A stretch of DNA of 30,800 bases from DATLXU01 sp035575515 (GTDB lineage Bacteria > Acidobacteriota > Blastocatellia > UBA7656), in contig DATLXU010000044.1 of NCBI GenBank assembly GCA_035575515.1, positions 1 through 30,800 of the forward strand, given 5' to 3'. A program made the translations under genes and the position numbers. Of this stretch, positions 16,826-24,129 are shown piece after piece; position 1 is the first letter of the stretch, and each line of letters starts with the position of its first letter. Under the pieces are notes generated by a model. It had not been told where the DNA came from, made no database searches, and worked only from the letters and a program-made list of their open reading frames with translations.

Positions 16826-17212
16826 ATGAGCAATCAGAAGGCAAAAATCCTTGTCATCGAAGACGACGAATATTCGCGCGACGCGCTGGCTCACCTCTTG
16901 GCTTCCGAAGGATACAATACGCAATCGGCAAGCGACGGCGAATCGGGCCTCACGAAAGCGCGCGAGATGCGCCCCGATGTCATCGTGCTTGACCTGAACC
17001 TTCCCGGCATCAATGGCAAACAGGTAATCAAAACTATTCGCGACGATGAGTCCCTGAAAAAGATTCCTATACTGATCGTCACGGGCGAAGACAACGAGGC
17101 GCGCGCCGCAGTTGATCTCGGAGCTGACGGCTATTTGACCAAGCCCGTCGAATTCGACGATTTGATTCGCGAGATATCCGAGCTTCAATCCAAATCTGCG
17201 GGCGCAACATAA
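16826..17212 (+). CDS. Single-domain response regulator (CheY-like)
   Basis: A 128-residue receiver domain: D13/D14 in VIEDDE, phosphoacceptor D56 in VLDLNLPG, Thr86 in IVTGED and Lys106 in LTKPVEF. No output domain. It shares the general layout and the KPxEF segment with the regulator at 590-985 but differs through most of the sequence, so it is not a recent duplicate. No ribosome-binding site is seen. The permease gene follows after 39 bases, which suggests co-transcription. Confidence 0.92.
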   Translation: MSNQKAKILVIEDDEYSRDALAHLLASEGYNTQSASDGESGLTKAREMRPDVIVLDLNLPGINGKQVIKTIRDDESLKKIPILIVTGEDNEARAAVDLGADGYLTKPVEFDDLIREISELQSKSAGAT

Positions 17213-17251
17213 CCGCGCAACCGACCTTACCCTTTTCTTCAAGAGGAGCGC

Positions 17252-19012
17252 ATGCAAATAGCGATTGTATTCGCAGTCCTGATAATAGCTGTGATTCTGT
17301 TTGTCACCGAAGCGCTCGCGATTGATCTCGTCGCGGTTCTTATGCTGCTCGGATTGACGCTGACCGGTGTGCTCGATGTTAAAGAGGGGCTTTCGGGATT
17401 CAGCGACCCTGCGGTGATAACCATCGCAGGTTTTTTTGTCATCTCAGCCGCGCTCTTCAACACGGGCGTCGTCGAAGCGATTGGCCGCCGCCTTCACAAC
17501 ATTGGCGGGTCGAGCAAGACGCTTTTTCTGCTGGTGCTGATGATAACAGGCGCGGCGCTCGCTTCCTTCTTGAGCAACGTCGTAACGACAGCCGTTTTGA
17601 TGCCCGTAGTCTTTGCAATCGCTCGCCGCATGAAAGAACCCGTGTCGCAGTTCCTTATGCCGCTCTCGTTCGGCGCGGTGCTCGGAGGCAAGTGCACGCT
17701 CGTCGGCTCGTCAACAAACCTCGCCGTCAACAGCATTCTGCCGAAGTACAATATGGAGCCGTTTTCACTCTTCGAGTTTGCCCCGCTCGGCATACCGCTC
17801 GTCATCGCAGGCACGCTCTTCATGATTTTCATCGGCTATCGTTTGCTGCCAAAGCATAATGCCGAAGAGTTCGATGAAGATTATGGCAGCAAGGAATTCG
17901 TCACCGAAGTCGTTATTCTGCCCAAGTCGCCCTTGAGCGACAAGACGCTTGCCGAAACAGATTTTCGCGGCGCTTATGATCTTCAAGTGCTCGGCATCGT
18001 TCGAGGCGGCGAGCGCACGCTTCCGCACCGCGACACGAAGCTTAAGGAAAACGACGTGCTGCTCGTTAAAGGCAGGATTGATCAGATACTCGCCATCAAA
18101 GACACGCAAGGGCTAGACATCAAGCGCGATCAGACACCCTATGCGCCCGAAGAGCAGGCCGATACCGTTATAGTCGAAGCGATACTGTCGCCCAACTCAG
18201 CTTTCGCGGGTCGCACGCTCAAGGGCATACGCTTCGGCTCGCGCTACCGCGCCGATGTGCTCGCGATCTATCGCCATCATCAGGCGCTTCATGAAAAGCT
18301 GAGCAATATCAGGCTACAGTTCGGCGATGTGCTCGTCATTCAAGGCAGCTCTGAAAACATTGATCAGTTGCGCGAAGACCCGAATTTTCTGACGCTCGAA
18401 GACATCGAGCACACGCCGCTCAGAAGAAACAAAGCATTGTTTGCGGTCGGTATATTCGTCGCGTCGGCTGTCGTCGCGGGCTTCAACCTCGCGCCCATCG
18501 CGCTCGTCGCGCTGGCGGCATCTGCGGCGATGGTGCTGACCAGATGTATCTCTATCAAAGAAGCATACGACAAGATAGAGTGGACCGCGATTATTCTAAT
18601 TGCGGCGACTATACCGCTCGGAATAGCGATGGAGAAGACCGGCGCGGCGAAGATTCTCGCCGATTATGTCACGCAGTATCTGGGGTTTGGGGGACCGATG
18701 GTTGTGCTTGCGGGTTTTTTCATCTTCACGATTTTTTTGACGCAGCCGATGGCGAACGCGGCCTGCGCGCTGATACTCGCGCCGATTGCGATAAACGTGG
18801 CTAACCAGATGCACGTCAACCCGCGCGCTTTCGCCATCACCATTTCGATTGCCGCCTCATGCACGTTTCCAACTCCGCTCGAACCTGTGACGGCGATTGT
18901 TTACGGGCCGGGCAAGTACCGCTTTTCGGATTACGTGCGCGCGGGCGGGCTGCTCACGCTCGTGGTTATGATTGTAACTCTGCTGGTCGTGCCCATCTTC
19001 TGGCCTTTTTGA
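17252..19012 (+). CDS. SLC13-family anion permease with two RCK_C domains
   Basis: A 586-residue inner-membrane protein with hydrophobic helices in two blocks (about 1-205 and 395-586). Between them are two TrkA-C/RCK_C-type domains (about 210-295 and 300-380; for example DLQVLGIVRGGERTLP and GDVLVIQGSSENIDQLRED), which bind ligands and gate transport in relatives. The first half has the GSSTNLAVNS signature of the divalent anion:Na+ symporter superfamily; the second-half counterpart is SCTFPTPLEPVTAIVYGPG. Substrates in the family include sulfate, dicarboxylates and other anions; which one is not shown. GAGGAGCGC precedes the ATG. Confidence 0.92.
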   Translation: MQIAIVFAVLIIAVILFVTEALAIDLVAVLMLLGLTLTGVLDVKEGLSGFSDPAVITIAGFFVISAALFNTGVVEAIGRRLHNIGGSSKTLFLLVLMITGAALASFLSNVVTTAVLMPVVFAIARRMKEPVSQFLMPLSFGAVLGGKCTLVGSSTNLAVNSILPKYNMEPFSLFEFAPLGIPLVIAGTLFMIFIGYRLLPKHNAEEFDEDYGSKEFVTEVVILPKSPLSDKTLAETDFRGAYDLQVLGIVRGGERTLPHRDTKLKENDVLLVKGRIDQILAIKDTQGLDIKRDQTPYAPEEQADTVIVEAILSPNSAFAGRTLKGIRFGSRYRADVLAIYRHHQALHEKLSNIRLQFGDVLVIQGSSENIDQLREDPNFLTLEDIEHTPLRRNKALFAVGIFVASAVVAGFNLAPIALVALAASAAMVLTRCISIKEAYDKIEWTAIILIAATIPLGIAMEKTGAAKILADYVTQYLGFGGPMVVLAGFFIFTIFLTQPMANAACALILAPIAINVANQMHVNPRAFAITISIAASCTFPTPLEPVTAIVYGPGKYRFSDYVRAGGLLTLVVMIVTLLVVPIFWPF

Positions 19013-19088
19013 TTGATGCGCATCTTTGACGGCTCAATCCGCGCTTCTATAGAATCATTAGTGAGACGGCTCCGCTCATTATTGAATT

Positions 19089-20285
19089 ATGCGCGCTCTT
19101 AAACTGATAATCTTAGCTTCACTGCTCGCGCCCACTGGCCCGGCGTTTTCTCAATCGTCGAAGCAAGCCGAATCGAACCAATCAGCCGCAAAAACAAACG
19201 CACAGGATTCGCGCGCCGAGGCTGGAGCTATTTCGACTTCGCGGCTCGCACTCCCGTTCAAGCGCGCGTGGCAGCACCTGACCGAAGAGGCTATCACGCT
19301 TTCACCTACTGTTGACGAAGCTCGTATATATCTGCCGCTCGCGGGCGGGCGAGTCTTCTGCCTCGACCGACAGACAGGCTCGCTGCTGTGGTCAGCCGAA
19401 CCCGGCGGCATAATCAGCGCGCCCGTCGCCGTCGCGGAAAACTCCGTTTACATCGCGACGCGCAAGATAGCCGAAGACGGCTCGGACGCGGGCGCGACGC
19501 TGCGCGCGGTTGATAAGGCAACGGGCCTGACACTCTGGGTTCACGATTATGCGCGGGCGTTTACGTCACCGCTCGCGCAAGGGCAGGGACGAATCTACGC
19601 GGGCAGCGCGGATGGCTCGTTCTACTCGCTCGATTCGACAAGCGGCGATATCATCTGGAAGATTCAAACTCAGGATGCGGTTCGCGGATGCGCGCTAGTC
19701 ACCGAGCGCGCCGTCTATTTCGGCAGCGACGACGGCGCGCTGCGCATAGTCGAGTCTGAACGTGGACATTTGATATGGAAGATTCAAACGGGCGGCAAAG
19801 TCGTCGGACGACCCGCGATTGATGATCGCGCTTTATATTTCGGCTCCGCAGACGGCTACGTTTATTCGATTGACCTCGCGACGTATCGTCTGCGATGGCG
19901 CTCGCGCACGGGCGCTGCGGTCGAAGCGTCGCCTGTAATCGTTGGCGACCGATTGCTAGTCGCGTCGTTCGACAATTTCATTTACTGCCTGTCGCGCGCA
20001 AACGGTGATCGGATGTGGAAGCGGAGGCTCGAAAACCGAATCACAGCAGCCCCGCTGGTCGAAGGCGACGCGGCGATGGTGGCTCCATTCAGAGGCGATT
20101 ACGTCGCCGTCTTTTTGAACTCGGACGGGCGGCGCGTGAATCTTTATCAACTCGATAAAGAATATGAGATAGTTGCCGAGCCTATCTTTTCGGGCAATCA
20201 ACTAGTGCTTTCAACCAATAAAGGACTGGTCGTAGCAAATACCACTCGACCAACGGATAGCCGCGCAAACGCGATAAAGAAGTGA
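19089..20285 (+). CDS. Secreted PQQ-type beta-propeller protein (BamB-like)
   Basis: A 398-residue protein with a signal peptide (about 1-21, ending PAFS) and repeated WD/PQQ-like blades, for example VFCLDRQTGSLLWSAEP, FYSLDSTSGDIIWKIQ, LRIVESERGHLIWKIQ and VYSIDLATYRLRWRS. Blades extend from about residue 60 to 395. No quinoprotein dehydrogenase catalytic residues or haem motif are seen, so a scaffold role such as that of BamB in outer-membrane assembly is more likely than an enzyme. It has no lipobox. A spacer of 76 bases follows the permease. Confidence 0.87.
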   Translation: MRALKLIILASLLAPTGPAFSQSSKQAESNQSAAKTNAQDSRAEAGAISTSRLALPFKRAWQHLTEEAITLSPTVDEARIYLPLAGGRVFCLDRQTGSLLWSAEPGGIISAPVAVAENSVYIATRKIAEDGSDAGATLRAVDKATGLTLWVHDYARAFTSPLAQGQGRIYAGSADGSFYSLDSTSGDIIWKIQTQDAVRGCALVTERAVYFGSDDGALRIVESERGHLIWKIQTGGKVVGRPAIDDRALYFGSADGYVYSIDLATYRLRWRSRTGAAVEASPVIVGDRLLVASFDNFIYCLSRANGDRMWKRRLENRITAAPLVEGDAAMVAPFRGDYVAVFLNSDGRRVNLYQLDKEYEIVAEPIFSGNQLVLSTNKGLVVANTTRPTDSRANAIKK

Positions 20286-20731
20286 CCCCACCTTCTGTCC
20301 AAATAATCCACAAGACAAAAATTGCCGCAGCGCCAGCGGATTCACTCATCTCGCAGCGGCGCTGCGGCGCGTCGAACCTGCATGGGGGCAAGCTGCGGTT
20401 CGATGGAGGCAAAAGGGGCTATGGGGGATTGGGGAGCAAGGGGCGTCTCAGAGCAACGAAGAGTTACTGGTATGAAATAGTTTTCAATGAATCATTTGGG
20501 GGGACGCCTTTTCTATTATCAATTGCCGTACCACAAGCCGCGAGCAGTTTGCTGTTTAACGCACAGAAAAAATTACAAGCCTTCTGGCAGTATCGGGTAA
20601 GCCTCAAAAATTTCTGTCAACCAGAATGAATGATGTATTGCAGGCAGGATGACTGAAAAGGAGGAATGCTGAATGATATATCGCGAATGGTGACGAGAAG
20701 CGTCAGCCGCATCCTGTCACCCTTTCACGAT
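20286..20731. other. Intergenic region with inverted repeat and G-quadruplex-type motif
   Basis: About 446 bases between convergent genes. GCCGCAGCGCC (20324-20334) is inverted at 20358-20368, a likely end-of-transcript hairpin for the propeller gene. Four runs of four to five G with spacers of 4, 3 and 5 bases are at 20415-20443. A frame at 20282-20629 covers this stretch but has no ribosome-binding site and a composition unlike its neighbours. A strong AAAAGGAGG at 20656-20664 is followed by only a six-codon frame. Confidence 0.6.
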
Positions 20732-21943
20732 TTACCGTAGTATTTGGCACATTCGCTGAATGCCCTCAGCAATTCTTTCGTAAGACTCTTTTGAATAGGC
20801 GAGCCGCATAGTGTTCGCGCCGCTTCGGTCAACGAAAAACGGCTGGCCGGGGACATATGCCACACCGTTGTCAATCGCCGCATTCAACTTTTCCGTCGCG
20901 TCCATTCCGTCGGTCAGTTCCATCAAGATGAAGAATCCGCCTGACGGGCGAGTCCAGCGCGAGCCTGCTGGCGCGAATTGCTCAAGCGCATCGAGCATCG
21001 CGCGGCATCTGCTTTCGTAAAACCGGCGAAGCTCGGGCAATCGTCGCTCAATCAATCCTGAGCGAATCGCTTCGATGACTATGGCCTGATCCAAAACGCT
21101 CGAAGAGAGGTCCGCGCCCTCTTTGGCAATCTCGATTTTCGAGGAGATGACTTCGGGCGCGCGAATATAAGCCGTGCGAACTCCGGGCGCGAGCACCTTC
21201 GAGAACGTTCCGAGATAGACGACACGTTCCGGCCTGAGCGCAGCAAGCGGAACCCTGCGCGAGGCTTCTTCATTGAAGTAGAGATCGAAGTAAGCATCGT
21301 CCTCGATGATAAGCAGGTTGTATTCGTCGGCAATCTCGACTAGTTGCTTGCGCCGCTCGGCTGCGAGCGTCACGCCCGATGGATTCTGAAAATTTGGAAT
21401 AGTGTAGATACATTTGATGCGGCGGCCTTCGGCGCGGGCGCGCTCAATCTTTTCGCGAAGGTCGCTCATCACTATGCCGCCGTCATCCTGGCGAACGCCT
21501 ATCATCTCGGCGCGGGCGTTGTGCAAAGCAATCATCCCGCCGATGTAGCTCGGAAGCTCGACCAAAGCAACATCGCCCGGATCAATTATCACCCGCGAGA
21601 TCAAATCAAGCCCTTGCTGCGAGCCTGATGTTATCACTATTTCAGATGGCTGCGCGTCAGCGATGCCGCGAGAGTGAAGGATGGAAGCGACGGCTTCAAC
21701 GAGCGCGCTCTGGCCGCGCGTCGGCCCGTATTGAAGCGCAAACTGGCCGCGAGTGCGAATCACGCGCGCGGCTATTTCGGCCATTTCGTCAATCGGAAAA
21801 GTGTCGGCGCTCGGCGCGCCAGCCGCGAACGAAATAACGTCACGGCGACCGAGCAGTAAAGTGAGTTTGCGGATTGCGTTGTGCTGCAACGCGCGGCCCA
21901 CATCGGAAAACAACTCGTCGTATTCGATTGCGGTTTTAGTCAT
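20732..21943 (-). CDS. PLP-dependent aminotransferase, class I/II (LysN/MocR type)
   Basis: A 403-residue fold-type I aminotransferase that moves an amino group between an amino acid and a 2-oxo acid using pyridoxal phosphate. The PLP lysine is in GTFSKVLAPGVRTAY. Other family landmarks are SFAAGAPSADTFP (N-terminus), YGPTRGQSALVEAVA, TSGSQQGLDL (phosphate site), IPNFQNPSGVT and EDDAYFDLYF. It matches the 2-aminoadipate/aromatic aminotransferase group related to MocR regulators, without a DNA-binding domain. Exact substrate unknown. The start lies 11 bases after the stop of the DUF1573 lipoprotein, so the two probably form an operon. Confidence 0.93.
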   Translation of the reverse strand: MTKTAIEYDELFSDVGRALQHNAIRKLTLLLGRRDVISFAAGAPSADTFPIDEMAEIAARVIRTRGQFALQYGPTRGQSALVEAVASILHSRGIADAQPSEIVITSGSQQGLDLISRVIIDPGDVALVELPSYIGGMIALHNARAEMIGVRQDDGGIVMSDLREKIERARAEGRRIKCIYTIPNFQNPSGVTLAAERRKQLVEIADEYNLLIIEDDAYFDLYFNEEASRRVPLAALRPERVVYLGTFSKVLAPGVRTAYIRAPEVISSKIEIAKEGADLSSSVLDQAIVIEAIRSGLIERRLPELRRFYESRCRAMLDALEQFAPAGSRWTRPSGGFFILMELTDGMDATEKLNAAIDNGVAYVPGQPFFVDRSGANTMRLAYSKESYERIAEGIQRMCQILR

Positions 21944-21954
21944 GGAATCGAGGC

Positions 21955-22512
21955 TTAAGAATCTTTCACATCGAACTTGAGATGCACGATGACGCTAGGC
22001 TCCTCAGGATCGTTAGTCTTAATCGTGACAGATTTGGTGTGAGGGCCGGGCGACTTGCCCGTTTCAACCTTAACCTTGATTGAGCCCGACCCGCCGGGTC
22101 GGAGGACTTTCGGGAAGTCCACAGTAGTGCACCCTCAGCTAGGCTCGACCGATTGAATCTGCAATTCGGACTTGCCCGCGTTCTTGATTGAAATCGTCCG
22201 CGTGAGCGTTACGTCCTGCGGCTGCTTGCCGAAATCGAGTTCTTTGTCTTTAACGACCAGCTTCGGCCCGTTCGGATCAGGCTTTGCAGGTTTATCGGTC
22301 GGATTTGCCGCAGGCGCGTTTGGCTGCTGAGTCGCCAGCGGGGTTCCGCTCTGCGCAACCGGAGACGGCGACGCCACATTGGCGCTAGCGTTAGAGTTTG
22401 TTATAGTCGCAAGCCTGCCAGTGCCGCCCGGCGAGTTTGTGTTTTCCGCAGGCGAAGAACATCCAATCATCAACGCCGCGAATAGGAAAAAGGCCAGGTG
22501 TTTCTTCTTCAT
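21955..22512 (-). CDS. DUF1573 lipoprotein with in-frame TGA; candidate selenoprotein
   Basis: Read through one TGA (22137-22135), this is a 185-residue protein. It has a lipoprotein signal (lipobox L-M-I-G-C, C18), a Pro/Ala/Asn/Ser-rich linker (about 20-85), then a DUF1573 domain (about 92-184). DUF1573 domains carry a conserved S-C-G-C-T motif. Here the text is VEPS-TGA-GCTTVDFPK, so codon 126 (TGA) sits where the first Cys belongs and the second Cys is kept. The rest of the family pattern follows in frame (LRPGGSGSIKVKV, TIKTNDPEEP) to a TAA. Sec in place of Cys fits best; a point mutation or base error is the alternative. Without readthrough the product stops at residue 125, in the middle of the domain. 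The DUF1573 role is unknown. The aminotransferase follows 11 bases later. Confidence 0.62.
22086..22120 (-). promoter_or_regulatory. Candidate SECIS stem-loops after the TGA
   Basis: On the mRNA the first stem-loop begins 15 bases after the TGA: GGACTT, loop CCCGA, AAGTCC (22120-22104). A second, very stable one follows at 22102-22086: CCGACCC, loop GGC, GGGTCGG. Bacterial SECIS elements lie just downstream of the UGA inside the coding region, so the first is at the right distance. Its loop does not start with the G usually required, so the match is partial. Confidence 0.4.
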
Positions 22513-22550
22513 AATGCGTTCCATCGGCGAATAATTTAGCATGAAAAGAA

Positions 22551-22571
22551 GTCAATAGTCAGTAGCCAGAA
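22551..22571. repeat. Heptamer tandem repeat
   Basis: Three imperfect 7-base units, GTCAATA, GTCAGTA, GCCAGAA, lie between the DUF1573 lipoprotein and the Smr-domain gene, just beside copy 2 of the 31-nt palindrome. Confidence 0.5.
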
Positions 22572-22581
22572 TAGCCGTCGC

Positions 22582-22612
22582 CTTGAAATCGGCTGCCAGA
22601 GCCAGTTTGAAG
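22582..22612. repeat. 31-nt palindromic repeat, copy 2
   Basis: Begins CTTGAAATCGGCT and ends GAGCCAGTTTGAAG. It matches the 5365-5395 copy at 25 of 31 positions; most differences are in the centre. It sits just past the stop codon of the Smr-domain gene. Confidence 0.7.
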
Positions 22613-22615
22613 GGA

Positions 22616-23017
22616 TTAAGAATTCCGGTCTCCAGCTTCGGGCTCCTGAAATGTAACAACCGTGGCGCCCCAGCCGCCCGCTTCCGGCGGAGCGTCCGCG
22701 TAATCAACGACAAACGGCGTGCGCGAAAGTACGGAGCGAACTATCTCTCGCTGAACGCCGACACCTTTGCCGTGAATGATGCGCACCCAACGCACGCCTC
22801 GACGGTGCGCCTCTTCGAGATAACCTTCGACGACAGCGCGAACCTGGCGAGGCGGTATCGAGTGCAAATCTAGTATGTCTCGAAACTTGATCACAACAAC
22901 GTCAGGGAATGGATTCTGGGGATCGAAAGATTCATCATCTTCGATTGAATCAATGACGAGATGGTCACCGCCGCGACCTATTCGACGAATCGCTTTCAGC
23001 AGGAAATCGAAAATCAC
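22616..23017 (-). CDS. Smr-domain protein
   Basis: A 133-residue protein with a Smr (small MutS-related) domain from about residue 47 to 124. The three hallmarks are LDLH (49-52), HGKG (82-85) and GGWGAT (114-119). Stand-alone Smr proteins are nicking endonucleases or RNA nucleases; MutS2 carries the same domain at its C-terminus. The first 45 residues are a separate acidic segment (VIDSIEDDESFDP). The start is a GTG; the ribosome-binding site is weak. It is upstream of the DUF1573 lipoprotein on the same strand, 103 bases apart and separated by repeats. Confidence 0.88.
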   Translation of the reverse strand: MIFDFLLKAIRRIGRGGDHLVIDSIEDDESFDPQNPFPDVVVIKFRDILDLHSIPPRQVRAVVEGYLEEAHRRGVRWVRIIHGKGVGVQREIVRSVLSRTPFVVDYADAPPEAGGWGATVVTFQEPEAGDRNS

Positions 23018-23054
23018 GATGCGATGATATTTTCTCTAGCCAGAGGTTTCAAGG

Positions 23055-23125
23055 AGTTCGGAGTTCGGGTTCGAAAGTACGTGAATGACTATAACTATCA
23101 AACGCCGAACTCCGAACTGCGAACC
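23055..23125. repeat. Inverted repeat built of 7-base units
   Basis: AGTTCGGAGTTCGG (23055-23068) is perfectly inverted as CCGAACTCCGAACT (23105-23118), with 36 bases between. Each arm is a tandem pair of a 7-mer (AGTTCGG or CCGAACT), and the right arm continues with the variant GCGAACC. Confidence 0.75.
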
Positions 23126-23238
23126 AGGCGTGAGGCTAGCTTGCCCGTTCGTTTGAAAACATGAATAATTGATTTTTCGGTTTTCTCGCGCGCCGCAGAC
23201 TGTGGCACCGCAGCGCGCGGCAGCGTCGCTGCGTCGGT

Positions 23239-24045
23239 ATGGCTTTATTTCGCATGACAATTTTCATCGCCGCATTGTTTGTCGTCGGCTGCGACGCTTC
23301 GACTCAACTGCCGAAGACGACGAAGCAGAATTATCCGGCTGTGATAAGAGATTCAGCCGAGCGGCGCACGAAAGCCGAGCGCGAGTGGCGGCGCATGCTC
23401 GACGTTTACGGCGCGCAGCAAACGCCGCCCGATCTTTATCCGATAACAGACACGCCGCGCTCGCTGCTTGGCATCACGGACGGCATAAAGATCATGCCCG
23501 CCAAGCCCGACCCTGAAATGGAGGCGACGGCACGGCGCGTGGCGATGAAGGTCTTTATTGACCGCTGGCGCGAGCTTATCGGCGCGAACCCGGCGACCAT
23601 TTCGCTCGTCTCTGCGACTCAAGCCGACCAGTCGGAGCGACTGACCTACAGGCAGGCGAGTTATCCTTTTCCAGTCGCGGGGAATTTCGGAGAGATGGTC
23701 GCAGTCGTCACGCGCGACGGGCGGCTCGTGCAGCTCGACGACCGGTTCATCCCCGTAGTCGAGTTGCCCTTGAAGCCATCAATCGAAAAAGAGGACGCGG
23801 CTAAAAGAATCGTTGGCCGCACTTTCACATACGCAGACATCGCGGGCCGTGAGCAGCGCGTGCAGATAAACTCCGTTGATGAAGTAGCGGTCAAGCAGTT
23901 GGTTGTGCTCCCAATCGAAAAAGGCGACGCGCTTGAAGTCCACCTTGCTTGGGAAATGGTGGCCGGTCGCTCTCTTTCATGGACCGTTTACATTGACGCG
24001 ATCAATGGCGAGCAGTTGCGGGCGGTGCAGAATTTTCAGACATAG
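23239..24045 (+). CDS. Lipoprotein of unknown function
   Basis: A 268-residue protein with a lipoprotein signal peptide (IAALFVVGC; the Cys follows V-G), so it is probably anchored in the membrane facing the periplasm. The ATG at 23254 is an equally good start because it begins the signal peptide directly. The mature part is polar (residues 30-260) and contains SEIXX-free, beta-rich segments such as MVAVVTRDGRLVQLDDRF and VHLAWEMVAGRSLSWTVYIDAINGEQL; the latter resembles PepSY/YpeB-like sequence. No function assigned. It heads a plus-strand run of three genes reaching to 28195. Confidence 0.72.
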   Translation: MALFRMTIFIAALFVVGCDASTQLPKTTKQNYPAVIRDSAERRTKAEREWRRMLDVYGAQQTPPDLYPITDTPRSLLGITDGIKIMPAKPDPEMEATARRVAMKVFIDRWRELIGANPATISLVSATQADQSERLTYRQASYPFPVAGNFGEMVAVVTRDGRLVQLDDRFIPVVELPLKPSIEKEDAAKRIVGRTFTYADIAGREQRVQINSVDEVAVKQLVVLPIEKGDALEVHLAWEMVAGRSLSWTVYIDAINGEQLRAVQNFQT

Positions 24046-24107
24046 GTGCCGGGTATGAGGCCACGTGATTTGAGGTCTCAAATCACGTGGCCTCATACCC
24101 GGCACCT
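24044..24107. repeat. Perfect 31-bp inverted repeat
   Basis: The left arm 24044-24074 (starting AGGTGCCGGG) is the exact reverse complement of 24077-24107, with GT between. The left end overlaps the stop codon of the upstream lipoprotein gene. It is followed by three 7-base units, GGCACCT, GGCACCA and GACACCT (24101-24121). It would make a very stable hairpin or cruciform with no T-run. Confidence 0.9.
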
Positions 24108-24129
24108 GGCACCAGACACCTGATCAAAT

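Noticed and set aside
20282..20629. 115-codon frame after the propeller gene
   Set aside because: GTG start overlapping the previous stop, no ribosome-binding site, and low-complexity Gly/Arg sequence coming from the G-rich repeat.
20656..20692. Strong AAAAGGAGG followed by ATG
   Set aside because: Only six codons (MIYREW) at proper spacing; no support for a gene.
22135..22512. Reading the DUF1573 gene as a complete 125-residue protein ending at the TGA
   Set aside because: It would end inside the conserved motif, leaving half a domain, while the remainder of the domain follows in the same frame.
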